Positions 1-11,790 of a stretch of 64,000 nucleotides of DNA are shown piece by piece. Source of the DNA: Podospora comata (taxonomy: Eukaryota > Ascomycota > Sordariomycetes > Sordariales > Podosporaceae); assembly GCA_017354895.1 (NCBI GenBank), contig CP071495.1, positions 603,001-667,000 of the forward strand, written 5' to 3'. The translations under genes were made by a program, and so were the position numbers. Below the pieces are notes generated by a model. It ran no database searches, was not told where the DNA came from, and saw only the letters and a program-made list of their open reading frames with translations. The first letter of the stretch is position 1. Every line of letters begins with the position of its first letter.

Positions 1-1
1 G

Positions 2-3000
2 GGGAAGAAGAAGAAGGGCAGGAGTAAAGACCCAGAACCCGAGCCTGCCAAAGCACCCGAACCCGAACCCGAACCCGAGCTTGTTCCGGAGCCCGCACCG
101 GAGCGTTCTAAGAAGGAGGAAGATGATCCATGGGGCCTTGCAGCTACTTCCTCCAAGAAGAAGAAGAAGGACAAAGGGAAAAGGGCTGCTGAGCCTGAGC
201 ATGAGCCTGAACCTGAACCTGCGAAGGAACCGGAGCCCGAGCCCGAGCCAGAACCAGAACCGGAGCCTGAGTCGGAGCCTGACATTTTGGAACACAGTAT
301 GTGGAGCTTTGGGTTTTCTACTAAGAAGAAGAAGGGCAAGAAGGAGCCCGAGCCAGAACCTCCAAAAGAGCCTGAACCAGAACCGGAGCTGGAGCCTGAG
401 CCTGAGCCAGAACCCGAGCCTGAGCCCGAACGTCAAAAGAAAAGAGAAGATGACGATCCATGGGGCCTGAGCACATCATCGAAGAAGAAGAAGAAGGATA
501 AGGGCAAAAAAGCTGTCGAACCCGAGCCTGGACCGGAGCCAGTCAAGAAGTCGAAAGACAAGAAGGACAAGAAGGGTAAGAAGGTGGCCGAGCCAGAACC
601 AGAACCCGAGATGGAAGCTGTCCCCGAGCCGGAACCAGAACCGGAAAATGACGACGACGATGCATTCTGGGGCTCTCTGAGCGGCAACAAGATGGCCCAT
701 CACGAGACTTCAAGCACCAAGGACCTTCTTGACTTCGACAACAAGAACGGTAGCCATGTCGAAGCTGACCCGCGTGCGTCTACCGAGAGCAGCGGCGGCT
801 TCTTTGGTTGGTTGTCAGGCAAGAATAAGAAGAAGTCTGGGGAGTCGTCGGATGTGTCCACCAAGCTGGAACCAACGCCAGAAGAAATTGAGAGGGCTGC
901 TGCCGAGGAGGAAAAGCGCAAAGTGGAGGAGGCTGCAGAGCAGGCACGCAGGGAAGCTGAAGAGGAGCTTGCCAGAGAGGAGGAGCAGGAACTAGCTGCT
1001 CTCGTGGCCAAGAAGAACAAGAAGAAGCGAAAAGGTATCTCGAGAGCTGAACAAGAGCGGATGGATGAGCTTGAGGCGAATGCCAACAGGCGGGCATTGG
1101 CAAAAGAAGCGCGTGAGGCAGAAGAAGCAGACCGAGAACGGGAACGACAGGAAGAGGCCGACCACGATGCCAAGAAAGCTGAAGAAAAGGCAAAGCTAGA
1201 GGCTGAAGAGGCTGCTGAGCGGGAGCGCGAAGAGGAAGAACGTGAACGACAGGAGGCTGAGGCTGCAGAGGCGGCGGCGGCGGCTGCTGCAGCAGAAGAA
1301 GAAGCAGCTGCAGCGGCAGAAGCAGAAGCTGCAGCAGAACGAGCACGGGCAGAGGCAGCAGCAGAGGCCGAGGCAGCGTCTTCCAAGAAGTCTAAGAAGG
1401 GTGATAGAAAGAGTAAGAATAAAAGGGATAAGGAACGTGAGCGGGAAGAAGAGGAGGAGAGGGAACGTGACAGGGAACGCGAGAGGGAGCGCGAGAAGGA
1501 GCGCGAGAAGGAGAAGGAGCGTGAGAGGGAGAGGGAGAGGGAGAGGGAGAGGGAGAGGGAGAGGGAGAGGGAGAGGGAGAGGGAGAGGGAGCACGGGAGG
1601 GAAAAAGAAAAAGAAAAGGACAAAAAGAAAGATAAGGATAGGGATAAGGATAGGGATAAGGATAGGGATAAGGATAAGGACAAGGATAGGGATAAGGATA
1701 GGAAGAAGGATAAAAAGAAGGGTAAAGAGAAGGAAAGGGAAAAGGAGCGAGAAAGGGAGAAGGAGAGGGAAAGGGAGAAGGAGAAGGAGAAGGAAGAGGA
1801 GGATGAGGCCAACTATCTAACTGCCGAAGACGAAGACGATCTTTTCAAAGACCTCAACGATGCTGATATCACAGCCGAGCAACTCGAGGAGCTACTGGAT
1901 GACGGGCCCGCGGGTAAGGGACTCAAAGACAAAGCGTCGATTGAGCCAGTTGAAACGAGGGATGGGCCCGGCGATGACCCCTTCAGCTTCTGGGGGGCTG
2001 CGAAGAAGTCAATCTCCAAAAGCCAAAAAACCAGTTCGCTTCTGCCTCAGGCACTGGACAGTCCACCGCAACCACCAGAGCCGGATATTCATACAGGTAG
2101 CAACCATGCTGAGTCATCGTCCAAGATCCTGTCAGCTCTGGGTGCTTTCGGCGGCAAATCGGTGTGGCACACCGAAGCCGGCACCTCGCCGTCACCCGAT
2201 CTGGCCAAGCCGACGAAATCCAGAAGCAATAAGATCGCCGATCGCATGCGCGCCTTTGAAGTTGCCGACGACGATAAGGATATCTCGGGCGCTGAACACG
2301 ACAACGACAAGGACAATGACGATAGGGGCAAGAGGCGCGACAAGGACGATATTTACGCCGAAGAGAAAGACAGTCGCGACAACCACAGGGCCGGAGCTTG
2401 GGGTGAGTACGGCGGCTACGAACAATACGACCCCTACGAGTACGAAGCACCGATCGACGATATTCCTCCCCGAACCGCGCCACCACCTCCCGCTCCCGTT
2501 GAGGTTGTAACGCCCAAGGAGGAGAGGAGGAAAAAGAAGAGCAAGGACAAGAAGGGCAAAGAAAAGGACAAGCCCAGAAGCTCGGAACCTGCTATCATCG
2601 ACGTCGAAGCCTTTGCAGCTCCTCCGCCTCCTCCCCCACCTGCGCCGCCTTCTCCTCCGCCAGCAACAGCCCCCTACCTCCCGCGCTCAACACACACCGG
2701 CTTTCCTGGCGGCTTCCCGCTCGACGACGAAGACCACCTCGACAATCACCTCCGCCGGCGCAACATCATGGATTCAGGAGACGACGAGATTGTTGATATC
2801 ATCGAAATGGCGTCGGAAAAGAAAGTCAGTAAACGGTCGAGAAGGGCTGCCAGCTCTCCCCAGGTCGCTGATGATGAGATCCATCCACCACCTCCTCCTC
2901 CTGTTCCGGTACCGCCCCCTGCTGTTCCTGATCCGCCGCCTCCGCCCTTGTCGCCCATGTCCCCTCCTTTTTCACGCTCTGTCAAGAAAGAGCGGACTAA

Positions 3001-5044
3001 AATCAATCGCGACGGTGCATCTTGGAACATGTGGTCAGCTGCTGCTCCCCCTCCGCCTCCACCTCCTCCTCCTCAGGAGCCTAGTCCCAAGAAACCATCA
3101 TCAAGAAGTAAAGAAAAAGAGAGGGAAAGGGAATCAAGCTCCAGGAAGAAGGCGTCCTCTGCTGCCAAAGCTGAGAAGTCCTCATCCAGAGATTCAGGGT
3201 CGGAGGATAAGCCAGAGAAGATTGACAGGGTGCGCTCCAAAGACAACCCTGCAAATCGATTCCCTAGCGTTTTCGCCAGCACTCCCCCCATCTCTCGGAA
3301 TGTCGCAACCCGTGAGAAACGACACACTTCAAGCAGCAAGCCAAGCTCACGGCGGCAGTCTGTGGAAATGTCTGGTGGAATCATGAGCCCACCCCCTGAG
3401 GAGATGTCGTCCAAGGCGGCCAAGATCCTTGGTGTCGGTGGTGCTGCCGGTCTTGCTACTGGCCTCGGCATCGGCCTTTCAAGATCCAGCGGTAGACGCA
3501 GTAGAAAGTGTAAGGATACATTGGTCGATGGACGATTTGGTGACCACTTTGCTAACCGTGTCTCAGCCGTCGACGAGGAGGGAGATGTGGTCATGGTCGA
3601 TCCCACACCACCCAGCCCGGACAAGGCGGAACGGCGTCGGTCGAGAGTGAGTTGGACAACCCCGGTATCGAACCCCCCCGGACGGAATACTGACCACGGG
3701 CCGCAACAGCAATACCCTCTCCGTCCGGAGGATGATGTGGTCATGGTTGATGCCGGGGATGCGACCCCTACTCGACCTCCTCTCAAGCGCTCAGCCTCGA
3801 GCGCGAATAAGAAATCGGGGTTCTCTTCTCTCTTTGGTGGTGTCTTTACACCGAGCAAGTCGGATCCCCGTTTGGATCCGCGCTCCACAGACCCTCGTCT
3901 GGATTCGCGCCCAGAGCCTCGTAGGCGCAGCACTGCTTTCACAACGACGGATGAGGAAGCTGGAAGACGAGTCGAAGAGGATGAAGCTGAGCGGGAGGCT
4001 CGCCGCGCTGCTCGTCGTGCTGCACGCCGAGCCGAGAAGGAAGCTGCAGAGAGGGGTGCAGGTGAACAAGCAGCCGAGGAAGCCCGCCGGGCCAAGGACG
4101 AAGAACGCCGTCGGCGACGCAAGAGACAAGAAGAAGAAGAAGAGGCCCGCAGACAGGAAGAAAAAGAAGCACGGCGTGCGGAAAGACGTGCTCAACGTGC
4201 TCGGGAGGAAGCTGACAGGCGATATGCAGAGCAGCCGGATTCTGAGAGAGCGGAGCGTCGCAGGCAACGTGCAGAGAGGGAGGCTGCCGAAGCCGATGCT
4301 CAGGCCCGCCGGGCAGCGAGACACCAGGAGCGTCGCCGCGGTCACCAGCCGGAAGAGCCGGCTCGAGATATTGTTGAAGAAGAACGTCACCACCGTCGTC
4401 ACCGCAGCCACCAGCCCGAAGATTTTGCACAGCGTGACCCAGAAGAAGAAGAAGAACGACGCCGTCGCCGTGATGCAAGACGCGCTGCGCAAGAAGCCCA
4501 AGTGAGGGAGGAGCGTCATCATGTGAACGGACGACATCGTTCTGAACCTCCTGTCGAGCACTCGGTATATCCTAATGAGCACCAGCACGCAAGAGAAAAC
4601 ACGGCTGGCTCGTGGCCGCATTCGGGCACGTCATCCTGGGTGAAGGAGCATTCTGATGCGCCACCGCCTCCAGAAAATGAGGAAGAAGATGAAGGTCCTC
4701 TCCCCGTCGAAGAGGTGATTGATGAGGAAGAGGCACGCCGTGAAGCTCGTAGGGCGAGACGTCGGTCAAGATATGCTGAGGCGGCAGCTGTTGAGAATGG
4801 CGGGATGACTGCTGAAGATCTTGACGAGGAAAGACGAAGAAGAAAGCGACGCGAGGAACGGGAGCGGGATAGGGAGAGGGAGAGGGATCGTGCTGAGCGT
4901 GATCATCGCTTACCCCCCGAACGGGACTATCACAAAGGATCGGATGGCAGTGGAGATATGCGCCGTGATCCTCGACGCAGCTCAACATTCGATGCTGCCA
5001 CGCCAAGAAGCTCGTGGTGGAAGAGACTCGCTGGGAAGAACTGA
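2..5044 (+). CDS. Large low-complexity charged/proline-rich protein with repeated tryptophan boxes (5' partial)
   Basis: The reading frame is open from the first full codon at position 2, so the N-terminus lies outside the window; at least 1680 residues remain and the stop is at 5042-5044. No catalytic domain is recognised. In order there are: Glu-Pro dipeptide tracts (2-640) alternating with Lys-rich blocks; an Ala/Glu/Arg coiled-coil region (about 880-1380); a long alternating Arg/Glu and Lys/Asp stretch (about 1400-1800) likely to form a single alpha-helix; polyproline segments (about 2460-3080); and a second Arg/Glu/Ala-rich helix (about 3950-4900). A short Trp/aromatic box preceded by acidic and followed by Lys-rich residues recurs, e.g. 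DDPWGL...[11 protein letters not shown] at 125-180 and 452-510, with looser versions at 660, 800, 1980, 3020 and the C-terminus ([10 protein letters not shown]). A cytoskeletal, septal or scaffold role is only a guess. Confidence is high that it is coding and low on function. Confidence 0.85.
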   Translation, partial: GKKKKGRSKDPEPEPAKAPEPEPEPELVPEPAPERSKKEEDDPWGLAATSSKKKKKDKGKRAAEPEHEPEPEPAKEPEPEPEPEPEPEPESEPDILEHSMWSFGFSTKKKKGKKEPEPEPPKEPEPEPELEPEPEPEPEPEPERQKKREDDDPWGLSTSSKKKKKDKGKKAVEPEPGPEPVKKSKDKKDKKGKKVAEPEPEPEMEAVPEPEPEPENDDDDAFWGSLSGNKMAHHETSSTKDLLDFDNKNGSHVEADPRASTESSGGFFGWLSGKNKKKSGESSDVSTKLEPTPEEIERAAAEEEKRKVEEAAEQARREAEEELAREEEQELAALVAKKNKKKRKGISRAEQERMDELEANANRRALAKEAREAEEADRERERQEEADHDAKKAEEKAKLEAEEAAEREREEEERERQEAEAAEAAAAAAAAEEEAAAAAEAEAAAERARAEAAAEAEAASSKKSKKGDRKSKNKRDKEREREEEEERERDREREREREKEREKEKEREREREREREREREREREREREREHGREKEKEKDKKKDKDRDKDRDKDRDKDKDKDRDKDRKKDKKKGKEKEREKEREREKEREREKEKEKEEEDEANYLTAEDEDDLFKDLNDADITAEQLEELLDDGPAGKGLKDKASIEPVETRDGPGDDPFSFWGAAKKSISKSQKTSSLLPQALDSPPQPPEPDIHTGSNHAESSSKILSALGAFGGKSVWHTEAGTSPSPDLAKPTKSRSNKIADRMRAFEVADDDKDISGAEHDNDKDNDDRGKRRDKDDIYAEEKDSRDNHRAGAWGEYGGYEQYDPYEYEAPIDDIPPRTAPPPPAPVEVVTPKEERRKKKSKDKKGKEKDKPRSSEPAIIDVEAFAAPPPPPPPAPPSPPPATAPYLPRSTHTGFPGGFPLDDEDHLDNHLRRRNIMDSGDDEIVDIIEMASEKKVSKRSRRAASSPQVADDEIHPPPPPPVPVPPPAVPDPPPPPLSPMSPPFSRSVKKERTKINRDGASWNMWSAAAPPPPPPPPPQEPSPKKPSSRSKEKERERESSSRKKASSAAKAEKSSSRDSGSEDKPEKIDRVRSKDNPANRFPSVFASTPPISRNVATREKRHTSSSKPSSRRQSVEMSGGIMSPPPEEMSSKAAKILGVGGAAGLATGLGIGLSRSSGRRSRKCKDTLVDGRFGDHFANRVSAVDEEGDVVMVDPTPPSPDKAERRRSRVSWTTPVSNPPGRNTDHGPQQQYPLRPEDDVVMVDAGDATPTRPPLKRSASSANKKSGFSSLFGGVFTPSKSDPRLDPRSTDPRLDSRPEPRRRSTAFTTTDEEAGRRVEEDEAEREARRAARRAARRAEKEAAERGAGEQAAEEARRAKDEERRRRRKRQEEEEEARRQEEKEARRAERRAQRAREEADRRYAEQPDSERAERRRQRAEREAAEADAQARRAARHQERRRGHQPEEPARDIVEEERHHRRHRSHQPEDFAQRDPEEEEERRRRRDARRAAQEAQVREERHHVNGRHRSEPPVEHSVYPNEHQHARENTAGSWPHSGTSSWVKEHSDAPPPPENEEEDEGPLPVEEVIDEEEARREARRARRRSRYAEAAAVENGGMTAEDLDEERRRRKRREERERDRERERDRAERDHRLPPERDYHKGSDGSGDMRRDPRRSSTFDAATPRSSWWKRLAGKN
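1508..1594 (+). repeat. GAGAGG purine microsatellite inside the coding region
   Basis: A near-perfect tandem run of the hexamer gagagg encodes Arg-Glu dipeptides in the large protein. It continues into degenerate gat-aag-gat-agg units (about 1630-1710) encoding Lys-Asp/Arg-Asp. Both tracts keep the frame because the units are multiples of three. Length polymorphism between strains is likely. Confidence 0.9.
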
Positions 5045-5646
5045 ATGTTGTATGAGAGTGATGAGAGATGACGGCTGGTTCTGTTTTTTTTTATTTTATT
5101 TTTTGAGACGATATGAAGTGTTGAGTACGATATTTTGGATGGGTTGCATAAGGTGGTTGGTTGGTTTGTTTAGATTGAGGGAGCACTTCATCACTTGTTT
5201 TGTTTCGGTTTTTGTTTACTTTACTTTGTTGGCCTCTTGGATTGTGGTTGTGCAAACTTTCCCCCTGTACTCATTCGTTTGTGTTCATGGAAGTGGCTCT
5301 CGGTTTTGGACATCAGCATATGCATCCTGGTCTTGAGTTGGGCTCGTTGAGACCTGGGGATCATCCATCAGTTGTCGACCATGTACTTCTGTGTAAGGGA
5401 GATAGATCCAACATGTGTCACCATGTCTGTTTTATAATGGTAGATGTATAGCACAGTTTTCTTCATCCATTATCTCGTTTTGATACCAGAATAGGTCTCA
5501 CAACCAACCGTATTCCATGTCCGCCTGCTGACACTGCATGAGCAGGCACCGGTTGGCTCCTGACCCAACGATGCCAACATCAGCCAAACGACTGGTCCCA
5601 GCAGCAACAAAACAACAGAAGCAGTTGCGTGTAGTGTAATGTGCAA
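5045..5646. other. 3' flank of the large gene, no gene seen
   Basis: Starts with a T-rich stretch (5086-5105) and other T/G-rich sequence typical of a 3' UTR. No credible coding frame or RNA other than the tRNA that follows. Confidence 0.5.
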
Positions 5647-5729
5647 GCCTGAGTGGAGTAGTAGTTAACTCGTCGCCCTTCCAAATCTGGAGCAAGGCGG
5701 AAACTCGGGTGCAAATCCCAGCTCTGGCA
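5647..5729 (+). tRNA. tRNA-Gly (anticodon UCC) with an 11-nt intron
   Basis: A cloverleaf can be folded by hand. The acceptor pairs 5647-5653 with 5722-5728, with one T-T mismatch. The D stem GAGT/ACTC is perfect (5656-5659 with 5668-5671). The anticodon stem pairs TCGCC (5673-5677) with GGCGG (5696-5700). The anticodon TCC lies at 5680-5682 in a CTTCCA loop. An 11-nt insert at about 5684-5694 sits one base after the anticodon, the standard eukaryotic intron site. The T arm (5705-5721) has loop TGCAAAT; position 55 is G instead of T and the stem has one mismatch. The D loop lacks the usual GG pair. A T-run follows directly. It is either a diverged functional gene or a recent pseudogene. Confidence 0.6.
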
Positions 5730-5730
5730 G

Positions 5731-5738
5731 TTCTTTTT
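5731..5738 (+). terminator. RNA polymerase III terminator of the tRNA
   Basis: ttcttttt begins two bases after the tRNA discriminator base; a run of at least four T on the coding strand is the usual Pol III stop signal. Confidence 0.6.
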
Positions 5739-5946
5739 GCTTTCGGTTTTTCGTTTCTTTGTTATTTATAGTTGTTCCATTTTTTTCTATAAATTAGCAA
5801 GGCCAGGTACGACCACCAAGGCCACGTGTAACCACCACTGTCATGTTGTTTCTGAGCCAACTATGAAGTTTTCAGCATGAACATTATGCTGCTACCTCCA
5901 AATGTCTGCAGCTCCCGTGGGTATACACGCCTCAAGAAGTTTCCTC

Positions 5947-7639
5947 TCAGGGCCGTGGTGTAACCGCTCTTTCCTTTTCCTCCTCTTTGAGCTTCCGCAC
6001 TCTTCTCTCCTCTCGCCATCCAGGGCCCCATTTGGTCAAGACCCAGAGGATAGGAGAAAATAACACGAGAACTAGTCCCCAGAAAGTAAATGTCCATCCT
6101 CTCCCCATAGTCCTCAGCATGTACTCGATCACGGCCGTTCCACCAGCGCCAAAGAGACACCTGACGAGATTCATGGCCGCTACGGCGGTGGCGGGAGCTT
6201 CAGGGCACAAGTCCACAAGAAGAGTATTGAGTATCGAGAAGGACCCTGTCACACAGAGGCCGATTAGGAAGACTAGTGCCAGTGGTCCTGCAACATGGGT
6301 TTCGAAGTGAAGTACCCAGCCATAGCAGATTACAGCCGCTACTCCGGCGAAAAGGAATGGGGAAGCTGGTAGTATGCGAGCCTTTTCTATCGGAAAATTC
6401 GAAAGATCGTCACCACGCTTGTAGTCAATGGTGAAGCCTATCTTGCGGGCTATTCGGCGGTATTTGTGGTCCAGAATGTACCCCTGCATGACAGCGGCAA
6501 AGCAGCATCCGACTCCATATGGCAGGTAGCATAGACCGAGCTGAAGGTCACTGTAGTGATAGATAGCTTCAAGCTCGGTAGACAGTGTTGCCGCAATGAG
6601 AATGAACACCAAGTAGGTCAAGGTGCCGTAAAACAGAAGAAGGGCGAGGTCCTTTTCGAAGGCCACCTTGAGTGTATTAAACGGGTTCGGAAAGCGCAGC
6701 TTTTGCTTGGTGCGGGCGCCACCCAATGATTCCCCATTGCGCTTCCGGCGGTGAGCACGACACAGGTCGACGGCCGTCATGTTCCACCAGCTCTGGGCTG
6801 GAATTGAACCATTGCCCACCACGTTTCTGCATGTCTCAGGCACCGTCAGGGCGTACGGTATGAGCCAAACCGCGGCGTAAATCATACAGAACCAGAATAT
6901 AGCTGGCCAGCCGAGGTACTCGGCAAGGAGACCTCCAAATACCGGGCTCAGGGCAGGACCAATATTGATGCCAGCGCCAACAATTCCCATGTATTTACCC
7001 CTCTCGGCACTGACTGCAACGTCCGCAATCACAGCAAAGCTAAGAGCTACTGTCCCACTGCTGCCTGCACTCTGAACCATCCTCAAGACCAGAAGCGCGG
7101 CAAAGTTCTTCTGCAGAGCTAGGCCGAGGTTGGCAAAGATGTAGATGACGAAGCATATCAAAAAGGCCGGCCTTCTGCCAGCGGCATCTGCTAGGTCGCC
7201 AACAAGGGTGGGGGCGATGGCTTGAAAGATCATGTAGGTGGTCAGGGTGAGATTGATCATACTGACCGAGACGTCAAGATCACGAGCTATAGGCACCAGA
7301 GCCGGAAAGTATATATTTGCTGTCATTCTTTCTCGGAGGTTAGCTAAGCAAGCACTTGTATCGGATTTCTCACCAACTCGGAGGTAGTGTGGTGGTGACT
7401 TACGGTGAGACGAAGCTGGAGAAAGCGATCATGGTCACGATCCATCGTTTCGTACTTTTGGAGAAGACACTATAAGCTGGACCGCTGGGTACTTGAACCA
7501 ATGCTTCTGGATCTGAATCTGATGTGGTGTCGTTGATGTTGCTCGAGCTGTTGTCTGCTGGCCGGCCATCACCGGCATCTTCGGCATCGTATTTTTGACT
7601 CTCTTGTTGGAGCGGCGGATCTTGATGAGGATCCATCAT
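5947..7639 (-). CDS. MFS drug:H+ antiporter, DHA1 (Qdr/Aqr-like) family
   Basis: Two exons: 7639-7404 and 7327-5947, with a 76-bp intron (donor gtaagt, branch gctaac, acceptor aaag); 538 residues. The join gives SSFVSPMTANIYFPAL, the classic first transmembrane helix of the DHA1 12-TM family. Motif A (GDLADAAGRRP) follows helix 2, and the antiporter motif C is seen as GINIGPALSPVFGG. The N-terminal ~60 residues are acidic and Ser/Asn-rich, as usual for the cytosolic tail, and a charged central loop (about residues 275-310) separates the two six-helix halves. It should be a plasma-membrane exporter of small toxic molecules or organic acids. The substrate cannot be told from sequence. It is divergently arranged with the SNARE gene on the right. 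Confidence 0.9.
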
Positions 7640-8491
7640 GCTCGGTAGGGTCAGGCCTCACGGGGGTAATGTGAAGATAAGATGAGATGGACAGTCAAGA
7701 AACATGGAGGATGAGAGGAATTACTTCAAGTAATGAATCACGCTCCACCGCTGCCTTCACTACCTACTCAACGCGATCAGCCGGCCTTGCAGGACAGCGG
7801 CAAACCAGAAGAGGTTAAACGGTGCCTGCGCACAATCGGTCGCCTTGCAGGAGATAGTCCCTGGGCCCAAACTTTTGTCGGATAAGGGCGTGGAAGAAGG
7901 AAGGCCTTGTTATTCCCGAAGCTTGGTAATGGCAAAGATGGTAACAAAGATGAGCCTCGAAAGAGGAAAATTGTAAGTGAGGCGGACTGCGGCTTCGGGC
8001 CCACATGGTAGGGAAGATGCTAAGCTTCTAGTTCATCAAGTTGGAAGGATGTGCCTCGAGCCGTGGGTACTCCGCCGGCCCCGGCACCGAAGACCGCCAC
8101 CCAGGAGAAAGTCGTATACCGATCACTGTCGTCATTGAGATCTCATTGGGGACCATATGACTACAAACAATGGAAAAGCGGTCACGTCCAAGCAAGTAAG
8201 TTAATCTGATTGTGGACTCGGGCACTACCGAAAACCGGAATGGAGGATGGGCCTGTATCTCAAGGTAGCGGTACCTCAATGGGAGCTGAAGAACGCCATG
8301 ACCAGCCGAATGAGGTCCGAAAATCCGGGGTGAAGCCGAATAGTGGGTCAGCAGGCTCGGTTCTTGGCAAGGTTTCGCCCGCCGAGACAGCCAGCAAGCC
8401 ACAAAGCTTGGGCCAACTCCGTCATCTCCCAAACCGCCAAAGCCACGTCAAGCAGTTGCCGGCGATAGCAACAACCCAAACTTTCGTTCAC
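7640..8491. promoter_or_regulatory. Shared divergent promoter region (MFS antiporter / SNARE)
   Basis: 852 bp between two divergent start codons. No coding frame resembling a real protein is seen and no clear TATA box. The open frame that runs upstream of the SNARE start (from 8210) is most likely 5' leader. Confidence 0.4.
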
Positions 8492-9681
8492 ATGGCCGAC
8501 CTTACCACAGCGTTCAACGCCCTTTTGAAGGGCCGAGAGGCTCCTCCAACCAAGGCTTTTAATCTGGATACGGCCGACGAGTTCCTAAAAGAAGCCCACA
8601 GGATAGTATGTCTCCGACAACCCTGAAGCTTGACCCCTGAGCTACTCCTGTTTGTCTCTTTAACACGCAGCCTGAGCATAGAACACCCTTATTGCCCGTC
8701 TCCATTCCGAACTACGCAACCTGAGACAGGCCTATCTTTCCACCGCCGCCCCGCGCAAGACTCACCTCCGCAATGCCTCCTCCCAGCCTATATTCCTCAC
8801 CGACCGCGACAGGGAAGAGATCGACGCCAACGCCAAGATGACGATTCGAGATCTCAATGCTCGCATCCGCGCGCTCGAGGACGCCGAGAAATTGCGCCAG
8901 AGCACGGCGGCAGCGCTTTTAAAGAAACGGTTCTCCCACGGACTCGGCGCTTTGGGTTCTTGGGCAGCTGGTGGAGCCATGTTGGGCAAGAGCAAGGAGC
9001 AGGAGATGGCAGAGGCTGCGGCGCATCAGCTGGAAGCCCACAGAGACAGTATCATCTGGTATCTCTCGACACGCTTACGGGAAACCATTCGGACACAGCA
9101 GCGCATGATGGAGACTCGCTTGGCCAGGGAGCTTGAAAAGAACAGGAGTGTGCTAGCCAGGGCCAAAGGCTCTGTGTTGCTGGCCTCTGGAGGGGGCTAC
9201 ACTGCCGAACCAGTTACTGCAGGGGCAAGGCCGAATGTGCATAATGCCAGTCTAGCTGCTGAAGAGGAGCAAAGGCCAAAGCCACGCCTTGATAACGACC
9301 TTACCGAGGATCAGATTCAGATGTTCGAAAAGGGGAACCAGGATATGCTTAAGCATTATGAAAGCACACTGGATAAAGTCAGGTACGAATATATCACAGC
9401 CGAGGCTTACAGACTCAACTGCATGCTGACAGCTGAACAGAACTGCAGAAAAGTCACTCATCGAGATTGCCGAGTTGCAGAACTTACTAGTTGGCAATCT
9501 CACTGCTCAGTCGGCTCATATCGACCAATTGGTGGCCGAGTCGTTTGACACGACGGAAGGTATTGGGAAAGGCAACAAAGAGCTCAAGAAGAGCACCTCG
9601 AGGAGTAGCCCTGCTCGATACACTTTCTTTGCTGCCGCAGGGCTATGTACCGCGCTTGTCCTTTGGGACTTGATAATTTAG
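8492..9681 (+). CDS. UFE1: ER t-SNARE, Ufe1/syntaxin-18 type
   Basis: Three exons: 8492-8605, 8682-9382 and 9441-9681 (351 residues). Intron 1 has donor gtatgt and acceptor catag. Intron 2 has donor gtacga and acceptor aacag, which splits an Arg codon and is the only nearby choice that keeps the SNARE frame. The N-terminus (MADLTTAFNALLKGRE) is followed by a conserved EFLKEAHRINTLI segment typical of the syntaxin-18 N-terminal helices. The C-terminal part carries the SNARE heptad region (EKSLIEIAELQNLLVGNL..) and ends in a tail anchor, YTFFAAAGLCTALVLWDLII, with no residues after it, as in ER Qa-SNAREs. It would mediate Golgi-to-ER retrograde fusion. An alternative start upstream at 8210 would add 94 unconserved residues and is less likely. 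Confidence 0.85.
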
Positions 9682-10106
9682 CCAAATGTATTTCAACTTG
9701 ACCCCTTGCTTGGAAGGTAAAACCGAGGACCTGACAGTTCAACGACCATATCTAATGAAGCAAGAGTGGTGCGACTCCTGTCCAGCACACTTCTGTCCAG
9801 CACACTTCTATCCGCAAGTACAAAATCATTCATATTCCCAATGCATGTCCGTAATGCTCATGCACTTTTCTTCTCCACCCCAGCGTTCACATGCTTAACC
9901 ATCTAAAGAATAACCCAAGGTACCCAAGAGTCTCTCGGAGGTACCATTACAGACAACTGTCAAAACTCGGCCATTGGCCAGAAAAAGCTTTTCGAAAGGA
10001 AGAAAACGACGCGAAACAGAACTCCATGTCCCACAAACAACCCAGACTGACTGGTTCATTTCGGAGCTGTTTGGGCAAAAGCCTCAACGGACAAACCAAA
10101 CTCAAC
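9682..10106. other. Convergent intergenic region
   Basis: 3' flanks of the SNARE gene and the aminotransferase gene. Holds a 15-bp tandem duplication (tgtccagcacacttc twice, about 9779-9808). No gene seen. Confidence 0.5.
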
Positions 10107-11790
10107 TCATGACAAGTCACGCACAACCCTGTCAATGGCCTTGGCCACGTATTCGACATTTCTGGTGTTCAGACCAGCCATGCTGATGCGCCCGTTCTTG
10201 GTCATGTAAATGTGGAAGTCTGACCTGATCTTCTGGACCTGAGCTTCAGACAGGCCAGTGAAGCTGAACATACCGATCTGGTCGGTGATATGGTTCCACT
10301 GACCAGGCGTGCCCAACTCTTCCAGCTTGGACCGCAGCGCCTGGCGCATGGCAATAATGCGGCCAGACATGGTGCGGAGGTTCTCTTGCCACTCAGCAAA
10401 CAGATCCTTGTCGTTCAGCACGATCGAGGCAATGCGGGCGCCGTAAATCGGCGGGTTACTGATCTCTGACCGCTGCAGAATGGCCAGCTGGGAAGCTACA
10501 CGGGTGGTGACTTCGGCAGCGTCCGGTGCTGGAGGGGCCACAAAATGGAAGCAGCCAGCACGTTCGCCATAGAGACCAAAGTTCTTGGCAAAGGACTGAG
10601 CGATGACGAGCTCGAAGCCCTGTTCGACAAAGTAACGGATAGCACCGGCATCGCGGTCCAAGTCACCCGAAGCAAAACCTTGATAGGCCGTATCAAAGAA
10701 TGGGAAGTGCTTCTTGGCCTTCATGAGCTCAGCAATCTCACGCCATTGCTCGGGAGTGGGGTCAACTCCGGTGGGATTGTGAGCACAGGCGTGCAGGAGG
10801 ATGATGCTGCGGTCCGGGGCATTGGCGAGGGAGGCCTTCATCCCCTCAAAATCCAGGCCCTTGGTCTTCTTGTCGAAGTAGGGATACTGCTCGATTGGGA
10901 TGCCGACATTGGTGAAGATCTGGTGGTGGTTCGCCCAGGTAGGGTTGCTGAGGTAGAGCGTGCGGTTGGCGCCATTCACCTTGTAGAATCTGGCAAGGAA
11001 AAGGGCACCCAAGTGGACGGCACCAGTTCCTGAGATGGTCTGCACAGAAGCTACACGCTTCTCGGCGATGGCGGGAGCTCCGGTGCCCAGTAGTAGCTCG
11101 GCCGCTTTGCTGGTAAGCGACGCAAGACCAGCAATGGGGAGGTATTCGTGGTTCGCTTCGGGGTCGTTGCGTAAAATCTCATCGGCCTGGTTGTTCCGGC
11201 TGGTTAGTGACTGGCCGTCTGTTGTCTAGACTCCTTGGGAGAGACAATGTGGGGGAGAGCTGTGGTTCTTGGGAATAGCGGGGCAGCAGCGCTAAAACCG
11301 GGGGCCCTGCTCTGAGCACCCTGCTGGCTGGCAGGTGAGCTCTTCCCGTTGGGAAAAGCCTCCCGCCGTCTCCCCGGCTAAATGTGAAAGCAGCAACGGT
11401 GCTACAGCACAACACCACGGGTAGCAAAATAAGGAAAAGTAACACACCTTCTTGACAACCGGGAGAACCCACGGCTTTGCATTGTCGTCGCGGTACGCAC
11501 CGATTCCCTAGAGTTGGACGAGTGGTCAGCTTGCGAGCTGCAAAGACGTGGAGAGGTGTCACACAGCTCTGACGTACGAGATCGACCTTGTCGGGGCTTT
11601 GGTCCGCCTTGTATGCCCTCATGAGGCCAAACAAAGGATCTTCGGGGGCCTGAGGCACAGCCTCGGCGGGAAAGTTTGTTATTGATGCGGGAGACATGTG
11701 GTTGGCGATGGTCTGAAGTCGGGAGAGGGAGGTCGAGGTGGAAGTTGATGGGGAGGAGGAGACGGTGAGACTGGGTGCTTTGGACGACAT
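10107..11790 (-). CDS. Aspartate aminotransferase
   Basis: Three exons: 11790-11578, 11507-11448 and 11186-10107 (450 residues). The 60-bp middle exon encodes GIGAYRDDNAKPWVLPVVKK, and both junctions are phase 0. PLP fold-type I class: conserved AHNPTGVDPT, FFDTAYQGFASGD and the Schiff-base lysine in SFAKNFGLYGERAG are all present. It interconverts aspartate + 2-oxoglutarate and oxaloacetate + glutamate. The conserved core starts at QAPEDPLFGLMRAYK. Ahead of it is a Ser/Thr-rich extension with two in-frame starts, Met1 (11790) and Met32, so the longer form may carry an organelle-targeting segment and the shorter be cytosolic. The long form has few arginines, so mitochondrial targeting is not obvious. 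No C-terminal PTS1 is seen. Confidence 0.93.

Noticed and set aside
700-4122. Long minus-strand open frames opposite the large plus-strand gene (e.g. 700-1812, 3073-4122)
   Set aside because: They are Ser/Leu/Arg-rich mirror images of the low-complexity coding strand and show no independent features.
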